Shown one piece after another: positions 1 to 5,287 of a DNA stretch of 5,287 nucleotides. Each line of letters begins with the position of its first letter. The first letter of the stretch is position 1. Below the pieces are notes generated by a model. It was not told the origin of the DNA. It did not search any database and worked only from the letters and a program-made list of their open reading frames with translations. Made by a program: the position numbers and the translations under genes. The DNA comes from Atribacteria bacterium SCGC AAA255-G05. GTDB taxonomy: Bacteria; Atribacterota; Phoenicimicrobiia; Phoenicimicrobiales; Phoenicimicrobiaceae. The stretch lies in NCBI GenBank assembly GCA_000405605.1, contig ASPA01000057.1, positions 1 to 5,287 of the forward strand, given 5' to 3'.

Positions 1-257
1 TGATAACTTGCTCCTCCAACTCTCCTTGATTTCACTTCTAATACAGGCATAACATTCTGTAAAGCTTGATTAAATACTTCCAAGGGCTCCTTTTTTGTCT
101 TTTTTGCAGCCATATCTAAAGCACTATAAAAAATTGCTTCTGCTTTGCTTTTTTTGCCATCATACATCAGCTTGTTTATAAAAAGTGTTATATTTTTATC
201 ATGGTACACAGAATCTGGTGTATTTATTCTCTTTACTGCCCTTCTTCTCCTGGACAT
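1..257 (-). CDS. rpsG: 30S ribosomal protein S7, 5' part (C-terminus beyond the window)
   Basis: S7 is a primary 16S rRNA-binding protein that nucleates assembly of the 30S head and sits near the E-site exit. The window shows 85 complete codons plus two bases of an 86th; the family is usually about 155 residues, so a little over half is present. The basic start MSRRRRAVKR, then MYDGKKSKAE near residues 31-40, the block PLEVFNQALQNVMPVLEVK near 58-76 and RRVGGASYQ at the left edge are typical S7 signatures. The ATG at 257-255 is chosen because GAGGTGG lies 6 bases upstream. It is the gene after rpsL on the same strand, as in the str operon, but 282 bp away, which is long for this pair. In E. 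coli S7 represses its own operon through the rpsL-rpsG intercistronic RNA; whether that happens here cannot be told. Identification is secure; the truncation is only the window edge. Confidence 0.97.
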   Translation of the reverse strand, partial: MSRRRRAVKRINTPDSVYHDKNITLFINKLMYDGKKSKAEAIFYSALDMAAKKTKKEPLEVFNQALQNVMPVLEVKSRRVGGASY

Positions 258-263
258 TATTTA

Positions 264-270
264 CCACCTC
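264..270 (-). promoter_or_regulatory. Shine-Dalgarno site of rpsG
   Basis: Read on the minus strand this is GAGGTGG, a strong anti-16S match, 6 bases before the ATG at 257. It fixes the rpsG start and shows that S7 has its own ribosome entry after the long repeat-filled spacer, rather than depending on tight coupling to rpsL. Confidence 0.85.
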
Positions 271-291
271 TATCTTTATAAATTAGTATTT

Positions 292-363
292 CGTGTATCG
301 TTAAGAAATAGAACCCGGTATCCAAATTCGTATCTCGTATCTCGTGAATCGTATCTCGTTAAG
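292..363 (+). repeat. CGTATCT-type heptad arrays (two blocks)
   Basis: Block one (292-305) has two 7-bp units, CGTGTAT and CGTTAAG. Block two (329-363) has five in-register units: three CGTATCT, one CGTGAAT (third) and one CGTTAAG (fifth). Both blocks finish with CGTTAAGAA followed by A or T and then TAG (from 299 and 357), so the end unit and its flank are themselves repeated, and a CCGGT word follows each. The arrays lie in the rpsG-rpsL spacer and have no coding sense. The units are diverged, which argues against very recent slippage. The strand is arbitrary. Confidence 0.75.
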
Positions 364-373
364 AATTAGTTAT

Positions 374-405
374 CCGGTTACCGGTTGTATGGTTATTTAG
401 TTAAG
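374..405 (+). repeat. GGTTA-type short repeats, 7/8-bp period
   Basis: GGTT or AGTT cores begin at 376, 383, 391 and 399, so the period is 7 and then 8. The last two units (TGGTTATT and TAGTTAAG, from 390) fit the TRGTTANN octad seen again at 1123-1162. The first two units create the dyad CCGGT-T-ACCGG at 374-384. The block follows directly after the CGTATCT array, the same order as in the rpoC-rpsL spacer. Confidence 0.6.
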
Positions 406-423
406 GAAATAAAATCAAAACAA

Positions 424-456
424 CTAACTAGTTAACTAAATTGATTAAGTAACTGG
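424..456 (-). repeat. Inverted TAACT/AGTTA repeat block with nested palindromes
   Basis: On the plus strand this block has TAACT cores at 425, 433 and 450, with a degenerate unit between the last two; it is the reverse complement of the GGTTA/AGTTA units at 374-405. It holds overlapping perfect 10-bp palindromes, TAACTAGTTA (425-434) and TAGTTAACTA (429-438). ATTTAGTTA at 395-403 can pair with TAACTAAAT at 433-441 (9 bp, 29-base loop). No T-run follows, so it does not look like an intrinsic terminator. Confidence 0.5.
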
Positions 457-466
457 ATATTTAAAT

Positions 467-508
467 TAACTTGCATCTTGCAACTATTAACTGAAAACTG
501 AAAACCTG
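467..508 (+). repeat. Six in-register heptads of NAACTNN type
   Basis: These 42 bp divide exactly into six 7-bp units. Four have AACT at positions 2-5; the second (CATCTTG) and sixth (AAACCTG) differ there by one base. The array passes gradually from a CTTG-type ending to an AACTGA type, so two sub-variants share a single register. It is non-coding and lies about 30 bp past the rpsL stop codon. Confidence 0.7.
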
Positions 509-522
509 TATTTAATGCTAAC

Positions 523-536
523 GACTAGTGACTTGT
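523..536 (+). repeat. GACTNGT heptad pair
   Basis: Two adjacent 7-bp units, GACTAGT and GACTTGT, end three bases from the rpsL stop codon. Only two copies are present, so chance is possible on its own. It is listed because its period matches the neighbouring arrays. Confidence 0.4.
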
Positions 537-539
537 TCA

Positions 540-923
540 TTACTTGCTTGTCTTCTTTGGTCTTTTAGTGCCATATCTTGAACGCCCTTGCATTCTATTT
601 TCTACTCCAGTGGTATCCATAACTCCTCTGACAATATGATATCTAACTCCTGGTAAATCTTTTACCCTTCCACCCCTTAAGAGTACAATAGAATGTTCTT
701 GAAGATTATGCCCTATTCCGGGAATATACGCAGTAACCTCCATATTATTAGTTAATCTTACTCGAGTGACTTTTCTTAAGGCGGAATTAGGTTTCTTGGG
801 AGTTATAGTCCAAACTCTGGTACATACTCCTCTTTTTAAGGGGCTGCCCTGCAAAGAGGGTGTACCAGATTTTTTAAAGACCTTTTTTCTACCTTTTCTT
901 ACTAATTGGTTTATGGTAGGCAT
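540..923 (-). CDS. rpsL: 30S ribosomal protein S12
   Basis: S12 sits at the decoding centre of the 30S subunit, where it helps monitor codon-anticodon pairing and is the classic target of streptomycin-resistance mutations. The protein is 127 residues, a normal length (E. coli has 124). Visible family blocks are MPTINQLVRKGR at the start, KRGVCTRVWT (30-39), TPKKPNSALRK (41-51), GHNLQEHS (71-78) and GGRVKDLPGVRYH (84-96). Lys43 and Lys88 (Met counted; Lys42 and Lys87 in E. coli numbering) have the sensitive-type residue. Asp89, the residue methylthiolated by RimO in some bacteria, is present. PGIGHN replaces the GGEGHN found in E. coli; this position varies between phyla. The start ATG at 923 has a good ribosome-binding site and the family's expected N-terminus. 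A strong promoter lies about 50 bases upstream, and rpsG follows after 282 bp. Confidence 0.99.
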   Translation of the reverse strand: MPTINQLVRKGRKKVFKKSGTPSLQGSPLKRGVCTRVWTITPKKPNSALRKVTRVRLTNNMEVTAYIPGIGHNLQEHSIVLLRGGRVKDLPGVRYHIVRGVMDTTGVENRMQGRSRYGTKRPKKTSK

Positions 924-929
924 ATCTTA

Positions 930-936
930 CCTTCCT
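930..936 (-). promoter_or_regulatory. Shine-Dalgarno site of rpsL
   Basis: On the minus strand the sequence AGGAAGG lies 6 bases before the ATG at 923. Spacing and match are good and support the 127-residue S12 start. Confidence 0.8.
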
Positions 937-979
937 TTGTCTAAATTTATCAACATCCTATAAATAAAAATACTTTTAT

Positions 980-1008
980 ATTCTAACAGCATCAGTATTT
1001 GATGTCAA
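980..1008 (-). promoter_or_regulatory. Sigma-70-type promoter for rpsL-rpsG
   Basis: Read leftward, a perfect -35 box TTGACA (1008-1003) is followed by exactly 17 bp and a -10 box TAGAAT (985-980; five of six match TATAAT). The predicted start is a G near 973, giving a leader of about 50 bases to the rpsL ATG. The region just upstream of the -35 (about 1009-1060) is almost pure A/T and could act as an UP element. The match is seen directly; activity is inferred from the housekeeping sigma consensus. It implies that the str operon here does not depend on read-through from rpoC. Confidence 0.82.
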
Positions 1009-1090
1009 GTTAAAATAGTATATAAATTAGTATATATTAAATAGTATTTAGTAATAAAGCACAAAACTATATTCGTATCTGTGAAAACTA

Positions 1091-1118
1091 GCGTAGAGCG
1101 TTTAGCGTAGAGCGTATA
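1091..1118 (+). repeat. GCGTNNA heptad array, left arm of an inverted pair
   Basis: Four perfect-register 7-bp units all fit GCGTNNA: the first and third are GCGTAGA, the second GCGTTTA and the fourth GCGTATA. Its reverse complement is matched at 24 of 28 positions by 1327-1354. A lone CGTATCT unit lies just to the left at 1074-1080, within ATTCGTATCT, which is also found exactly at 326-335. Confidence 0.8.
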
Positions 1119-1122
1119 CATC

Positions 1123-1162
1123 TGGTTATATAGTTATTTGGTTACTTGGTTAGGTAGTTAAT
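1123..1162 (+). repeat. Five TRGTTANN octads
   Basis: Forty bases divide into five 8-bp units, with TGGTTA cores at 1123, 1139 and 1147 and TAGTTA cores at 1131 and 1155; the last two positions of each unit vary. The block starts four bases after the GCGTNNA array. A CCAGTTAACT word at 1176-1185, containing the palindrome AGTTAACT, lies just beyond and carries the motif in the opposite sense. It is the same family as 374-405. Confidence 0.75.
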
Positions 1163-1192
1163 AAATCAGCACAAACCAGTTAACTAATTAAG

Positions 1193-1326
1193 GTATAAAC
1201 GTTCAATTATCCAGCAGATATTGATTGGTAATAAGTACGGTTTTGATTTGTCAGACCTGTTTCAACTTGAATAAATTCGAAACTAAAATATAGTAAAATA
1301 CATAACCGGCATTCTGTTTATGATAC
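1193..1326. other. Spacer core without recognisable features
   Basis: The central part of the rpoC-rpsL spacer shows no coding sequence with a ribosome-binding site on either strand, no tRNA-like fold and no intrinsic terminator. The L7Ae-like gene found between rpoC and rpsL in many Firmicutes is absent. The only echo of the repeats is a single CCGGTTAT, read leftward from 1310 or so. The stretch forms most of the loop between the two heptad arms. Confidence 0.5.
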
Positions 1327-1354
1327 TATACGCTAAACGCTACACGCTGTACGC
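1327..1354 (-). repeat. GCGTNNA heptad array, right arm of an inverted pair
   Basis: On the minus strand this is four 7-bp units fitting GCGTNNA (GCGTACA, GCGTGTA, then GCGTTTA and GCGTATA). It begins 11 bases after the rpoC stop codon and would be in the rpoC 3' untranslated RNA. Paired in register with 1091-1118 it gives 24 of 28 matches, and two more outside pairs at 1089-1090 with 1355-1356. Because the units are similar, pairing could also slip by whole heptads. Confidence 0.8.
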
Positions 1355-1358
1355 TATA

Positions 1359-1380
1359 TTAGAGACTAATCAAGCTCTAA
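1359..1380. other. Small dyad spanning the rpoC stop codon
   Basis: TTAGAG (1359-1364) and CTCTAA (1375-1380) are perfect inverted repeats separated by 10 bases, and the TAG stop of rpoC lies in the loop. The stem is short and AT-rich and no T-tract follows in the direction of transcription, so it is not called a terminator. It may be chance. Confidence 0.3.
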
Positions 1381-4300
1381 CTCTTGATCTATGGTGCTGT
1401 CTGACATTTTCTCTTTACTATCTTTATCTTCTTCTTTAAATATATCTATCTTCTTTTCTATCTGCTCTCCTTCTGCCTCTTTAAATATTTCTTCAATTTT
1501 TTCTTCTTCCTCATGTGAGTAATCAACTTCTATTTCTCCGTATTTATTTAAACCTGTCCCTGCGGGTATTATGTTACCAATAATAACGTTTTCCTTTAAA
1601 CCATAAAGCTTATCTACCTTCCCCTTGATAGAAGCATTGGTTAAAACATGAGTAGTTCTCTGAAATGATGCAGCAGACAAAAAACTTTCAGTAGAAAGCG
1701 AGGCTTGAGTAATACCTTGGATTATGGGCATTCCTACTGCTACAAACTTCTTCCTTTTAATAAATCCTACATTTTCAATTATATTAATACATACAATCTT
1801 ATTGTTTGCCCTAACTGTTATTAAATCCAAATGTCTATTGCAAATTTCCGTTGCGTGGTTCCTGGTTATTTTTTTTCCTCCATTAATTACAACTTCACCT
1901 GTTTCCGGATCCAAAATATCCGAAGCAGCAATTTTACCTACTACATTGTCGTAAAGAAATTCTAGAGTTCTACCTTCTAAAGAAAAATATCTTCCATCTT
2001 CCAATGGTAGCTCACTTAATTTATACAATAATATTTTTTTAATTAAATTTTTACTTATTATTTGATCCTTATCCGCGACAATATTTCCGCTTGCTGGATC
2101 TTTAATATCTTCACCAATAGGTCGGCCAATAATTTCATCTTTAATTGATCTGATTAGTCCGTCTCTTACGGATATCTCCTTAATTTCTTTCCACACTTTT
2201 ATTCTATCTACATTAGCTTTTATGATTTTATCTATTTCTGGAGAAGTAAGTTGCTTGTTCGCACTTACTAAAACTTGAGAATCTTCTGGATTAATAATAT
2301 CTGCAGCAATAATCCTGTCTTCTATCTTTTCATAAATATCTGGTTTAGCACAACTTATTGTTCTAATATTACTATTAGCAATTTTTGCTGCCATTTCTTT
2401 GCTAATGACCTCATTAAATTTTATCTTAGAATCATTTAGATTGTCCGTTTCAGTGTTGTCTTCTCGAAGATTATTTTTAATCATACCAACCAAAATATTG
2501 CCAGTTATTCTTTCTGTAAAGAAATTTTCTCCTTTAACAATAGTAAATTGTTTATTTTCTTTATCTTCAACTATCAATGCAGTAAAATCACTGCTTTCAA
2601 TTTTAGGTATAACTTTATTAGTAATAACTTTTCCCTCTTCAACTATTATCTCACCTGTTTTAGCATTTACCAACGAAAAGATAGCTTTTTTATTTTCTAA
2701 TAATTCTCTGTTCTTCTTGTTAATTTCTTCATTTTCTTCTACTACTTTTTTATTGGCCTTCTCAAAATCTGATACATACACTAATTCTCCGGATAGTAAC
2801 TCAGAGTCACGTGATGATCTGACATAAATCATGTTTAAGCGGGCAATCTGACGAATTATTGTTTCGATATGTTTGTCACTGATTTTAACCCCTTGTGATC
2901 TATATACTGCTTGTATTTCTTTTAATAAATATTCTTGAACTGCCTTAATTCCCTGAATCTTTAAAATATCATGAGGATCAATAAACCCAACAGTCAATCT
3001 TTCTCCAGCTTTAATCTTTTGTCCCTTTTCTACTATTAGTCTTAAATCAACGGGAATATTATAGATCTTTTTCTTTTCTTCGATAGCATCTTTATTTTGT
3101 TTTGATGTTTCAGGATTAATTACTACCTGCTTCTTATAATTGCGCTCAGTAATAATTTCCTCTATTGTTCCATTTATTTCACTGATTATTGCTTGTTTTT
3201 TTGGCTTTCTTACCTCAAAAAGTTGTTCTACCCGTGGCAAGCCTAAAGTAATATCTTCACCGCTTATTTTAACTCCTCCGGTATGAAAAGTTCTTAAAGT
3301 TAATTGTGTCCCTGGTTCTCCAATAGATTGAGCTGCAATAACTCCTACGGCTTCTCCTATATTTACTAATTTACCAATAGCCAAATCTTTGCCATAGCAT
3401 TTAGCACATAGACCATGTTCTGCTCTGCAAGTTAAAACTGACCTAACCTTAACTTCTTCTATCCCCGCTTCCGAAATCTTTTTTGCGCTTTTTTCGTCAA
3501 TTTCTTCCCCTAGTCCAACTAATACTTCACCGGTTTTGGGAACTATTACCTCTTCTTGAGTTATTCGCCCTGCCAACCTTTCTTCTAAAGTCTCGATTAC
3601 ATTCCCGTCATCTTGAAAGGCTCTGATAATTATTCCGTCAGATGTACCACAGTCTTCTTCCCTGATAATTGCATCTTGAGCTACATCAACCAATCTTCTG
3701 GTTAAATATCCTGATTTTGAAGTTCTAAGAGCAGTGTCAGCCAACCCTTTTCGAGCTCCATGAGTAGAAATAAAATACTCTAATACTGACAAACCGTCTC
3801 TAAAATTAGATCTAATAGGAAATTCAATAATCTTTCCCGAAGGATCAGCCATCAAACCCCTCATCCCGGCCAACTGACCAATCTGTCGTTTACTTCCCCG
3901 GGCTCCGGAATCAGCCATAATATATAAAGGATTAAATTTATCTAAATTCTTTAAAATAGCATCAACTATGTCATCAGCAGCTTTGGTCCAGGCGTTTACA
4001 ATTTTTTGTTCTCTCTCATCATCCATAATTAATCCATAATTATATTGTTCTTGAATTTTATCTACTTCTTTTTCGGCCACTTCTAATATCTCATTTTTCT
4101 GGGAAGGTATTTCTAAATCTGCTATCCCTATAGAAATCCCGGAAGAAGTAGCAAAACTAAAGCCTAATTTTTTAATCTTATCTAAAATATCAACAGTTAT
4201 TTCTTTTCCATATTTTCGGTAAACAAAAGATATAATTTTTTCTAAGGATTTTTTGGTTATGGTTAAATTGATAAAATCCATATCGTCAGGGAAAATTTCG

Positions 4301-5287
4301 TTAAAAATAATTCTGCCAATTGATGTACTCTTTAAGGAGTTATGTATTTTGTATTTAATTTTAGCATGTAAATCTATAAAGCCATCCTCACAAGCCCTTA
4401 TTGCCTCATTAGGATTACCGAAAATATTCCCCTCGCCTTTTTTCCCGCTTTCCCGCATAGTTAGATAATAACAACCTAAAATTATATCCTGACTAGGTAA
4501 GGCTATAGGCAAACCATTGGATGGAGAGAGTATATTATTCGAAGATAGCATTAATATTTCTGCTTCAGCTTGAGCTTCCGGCGAAAGAGGAACATGAACT
4601 GCCATTTGATCACCGTCAAAATCTGCATTAAAAGCTGCGCAAACTAAAGGATGAATCTGAATTGCGTCTCCTTCCACTAAAATAGGTTTAAAAGCTTGAA
4701 CTCCTAAGCGATGTAATGTCGGTGCCCGATTTAGTAAAATAGGACGATCTTTTATAATATCCTTTAATATACTCCAGACTTCCGGCTCACATTTCTCCAC
4801 TATTTTTTTGGCAGTTTTGATATTGTGAGCTAAATCCTTAGCTACCAATTCTCTCATTACATATGGCTTGAATAACTCCAGAGCCATCTTTTTGGGTAAT
4901 CCGCATTGATGAAATTTTAAATTAGGACCTACTACAATTACCGATCTTCCTGAATAATCCACTCTTTTACCTAAAAGGTTCTGTCTAAATCTACCTTTCT
5001 TGCCTTTTAACATATCACTTAACGATTTAAGGGGTCTATTCCCGGTACCAAGCACTGCTCGCCCTCTCCTGCCGTTGTCTATCAAAGCATCAACCGCTTC
5101 CTGTAACATCCGTTTTTCATTTTTAATAATAATTTCCGGTGCCTCTAATTCTAATAATCTTTTTAATCTGTTATTCCGATTTATAACTCTCCTATATAGG
5201 TCATTCAAATCTGAGGTGGCAAAACGCCCTCCTTCCAATTGCACCATAGGCCTTAAGTCTGGAGGAATAACTGGGATTATTTCTAAT
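1366..5287 (-). CDS. rpoC: DNA-directed RNA polymerase subunit beta-prime, partial (N-terminus beyond the window)
   Basis: Beta-prime carries the polymerase active site and forms the clamp side of the DNA channel. The frame is open to the right edge: 13 codons before the internal Met at 5247 read LEIIPVIPPDLRP, normal RpoC sequence, so that Met is not the start. Numbering the 1306 visible residues from the first full codon (5286): GGRFATSDLNDLYRR near 19-33; the catalytic NADFDGD with Asp222, Asp224 and Asp226; the bridge helix GARKGLADTAL near 510-520; the second zinc site Cys546, Cys620, Cys627 and Cys630; the trigger loop around LRTFH 664-668, without the E. coli-type SI3 insertion; PHDIL and DKHIE near 771-807; and the C-terminal ASLSTESFLSAASFQ near 1195-1209. 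About 310-330 N-terminal residues are missing, so the full protein would be about 1,620-1,640, against about 1,200 in B. subtilis. The excess is an insertion at about 863-1179 plus an acidic, lysine-rich tail after 1255. rpoB is expected upstream, outside the window. Confidence 0.99.
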   Translation of the reverse strand, partial: LEIIPVIPPDLRPMVQLEGGRFATSDLNDLYRRVINRNNRLKRLLELEAPEIIIKNEKRMLQEAVDALIDNGRRGRAVLGTGNRPLKSLSDMLKGKKGRFRQNLLGKRVDYSGRSVIVVGPNLKFHQCGLPKKMALELFKPYVMRELVAKDLAHNIKTAKKIVEKCEPEVWSILKDIIKDRPILLNRAPTLHRLGVQAFKPILVEGDAIQIHPLVCAAFNADFDGDQMAVHVPLSPEAQAEAEILMLSSNNILSPSNGLPIALPSQDIILGCYYLTMRESGKKGEGNIFGNPNEAIRACEDGFIDLHAKIKYKIHNSLKSTSIGRIIFNEIFPDDMDFINLTITKKSLEKIISFVYRKYGKEITVDILDKIKKLGFSFATSSGISIGIADLEIPSQKNEILEVAEKEVDKIQEQYNYGLIMDDEREQKIVNAWTKAADDIVDAILKNLDKFNPLYIMADSGARGSKRQIGQLAGMRGLMADPSGKIIEFPIRSNFRDGLSVLEYFISTHGARKGLADTALRTSKSGYLTRRLVDVAQDAIIREEDCGTSDGIIIRAFQDDGNVIETLEERLAGRITQEEVIVPKTGEVLVGLGEEIDEKSAKKISEAGIEEVKVRSVLTCRAEHGLCAKCYGKDLAIGKLVNIGEAVGVIAAQSIGEPGTQLTLRTFHTGGVKISGEDITLGLPRVEQLFEVRKPKKQAIISEINGTIEEIITERNYKKQVVINPETSKQNKDAIEEKKKIYNIPVDLRLIVEKGQKIKAGERLTVGFIDPHDILKIQGIKAVQEYLLKEIQAVYRSQGVKISDKHIETIIRQIARLNMIYVRSSRDSELLSGELVYVSDFEKANKKVVEENEEINKKNRELLENKKAIFSLVNAKTGEIIVEEGKVITNKVIPKIESSDFTALIVEDKENKQFTIVKGENFFTERITGNILVGMIKNNLREDNTETDNLNDSKIKFNEVISKEMAAKIANSNIRTISCAKPDIYEKIEDRIIAADIINPEDSQVLVSANKQLTSPEIDKIIKANVDRIKVWKEIKEISVRDGLIRSIKDEIIGRPIGEDIKDPASGNIVADKDQIISKNLIKKILLYKLSELPLEDGRYFSLEGRTLEFLYDNVVGKIAASDILDPETGEVVINGGKKITRNHATEICNRHLDLITVRANNKIVCINIIENVGFIKRKKFVAVGMPIIQGITQASLSTESFLSAASFQRTTHVLTNASIKGKVDKLYGLKENVIIGNIIPAGTGLNKYGEIEVDYSHEEEEKIEEIFKEAEGEQIEKKIDIFKEEDKDSKEKMSDSTIDQELELD
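1750..2700 (-). other. Lineage-specific insertion domain within RpoC (repeated ~47-residue modules)
   Basis: This is visible residues 863-1179. It lies between the conserved block after DKHIE (GELVYVSDFEKANK) and the conserved GITQASLSTESF; in E. coli and B. subtilis only a short linker joins these. Four segments inside it (module coordinates 2703-2563, 2328-2188, 2136-1996 and 1947-1807) align without gaps to each other and to the regular RpoC segment at 3579-3439. The shared pattern is roughly G-R/K-I...D-I/V-x-D/N-P-x-T-G-E-V-V, then I-T and a final I-x-V-R. The first module is the weakest. A role in polymerase function is unknown; surface insertions of sandwich-barrel hybrid fold are known elsewhere in beta and beta-prime, and this could be another. 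Confidence 0.7.

Noticed and set aside
276..305. Possible promoter in front of rpsG (TTAACG, 18 bp, TATAAA on the minus strand)
   Set aside because: The -35 is weak and the predicted start would fall on the ribosome-binding site, leaving almost no leader; the words also overlap a heptad array.
145..369. Plus-strand open frame with a hydrophobic, leucine-rich product
   Set aside because: It overlaps the rpsG coding region antisense and runs into the heptad repeats; it lacks a convincing ribosome-binding site and its composition is what antisense AT-rich coding gives.
292..536. CRISPR array
   Set aside because: Units of 7-8 bp stand directly head to tail with no spacers, far from the 23-47 bp repeats with unique spacers that define CRISPR.
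927..956. Nine-codon reading frame in the rpsL leader (minus strand, ATG at 956, stop overlapping the end of the ribosome-binding region)
   Set aside because: It has no Shine-Dalgarno at a workable distance and no stem-loop attenuator; a start and stop this close together are expected by chance in such sequence.
1089..1356. Intrinsic terminator after rpoC formed by the inverted heptad arms
   Set aside because: The loop would be about 208 bases and no U-run follows the second arm; this is not terminator geometry.
2399..2827. Plus-strand 142-codon open frame
   Set aside because: It is antisense to the continuous rpoC frame, has a hydrophobic low-complexity product and no supporting start signal.
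5245..5247. ATG as the start of rpoC
   Set aside because: The 13 codons upstream in frame match conserved RpoC sequence (ending IPPDLRP), so the gene continues beyond the window.

Overview
This AT-rich window (roughly one third G+C by eye) comes from a bacterial chromosome and covers the junction between the RNA polymerase genes and the str ribosomal operon. Every gene reads leftward on the minus strand: the 3' part of rpoC (RNA polymerase beta-prime, running off the right edge), then rpsL (ribosomal protein S12, complete), then the 5' part of rpsG (ribosomal protein S7, running off the left edge). This is the classic rpoB-rpoC-rpsL-rpsG-fusA order. No mobile element, tRNA, rRNA or CRISPR array was seen. 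AT-rich coding, an unusually long RpoC and strange intergenic repeats suggest an uncultivated, probably anaerobic bacterial phylum (the Atribacterota/Aerophobota/Omnitrophota kind of lineage), but the window cannot settle the taxonomy.

Layout: 1-257 rpsG (85 full codons); 258-539 a long spacer crowded with short-period repeats; 540-923 rpsL; 924-1365 a second spacer, holding a near-consensus sigma-70-type promoter for rpsL (TTGACA, 17 bp, TAGAAT) and then several more repeat blocks; 1366-5287 rpoC (1306 codons in the window, with about 310-330 N-terminal residues lying outside).

Two things go beyond routine housekeeping. First, both spacers carry diverged tandem arrays with unit lengths of exactly 7 or 8 bp (CGTATCT, GCGTNNA, TRGTTANN, NAACTNN and GACTNGT types). 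They occur in a similar order in the two spacers, partly in inverted orientation. One pair of heptad arrays forms a 24-of-28 inverted repeat framing 1091-1354. Second, the C-terminal part of RpoC has an insertion of about 315 residues. It consists largely of repeated modules of about 47 residues that align without gaps to one another and to the normal RpoC segment just before the second zinc-binding cysteine cluster, which suggests internal duplication.

Together the genes encode core transcription (RpoC, catalytic subunit) and the 30S decoding and head proteins S12 and S7. The promoter at 980-1008 means that rpsL-rpsG can be transcribed independently of rpoBC.
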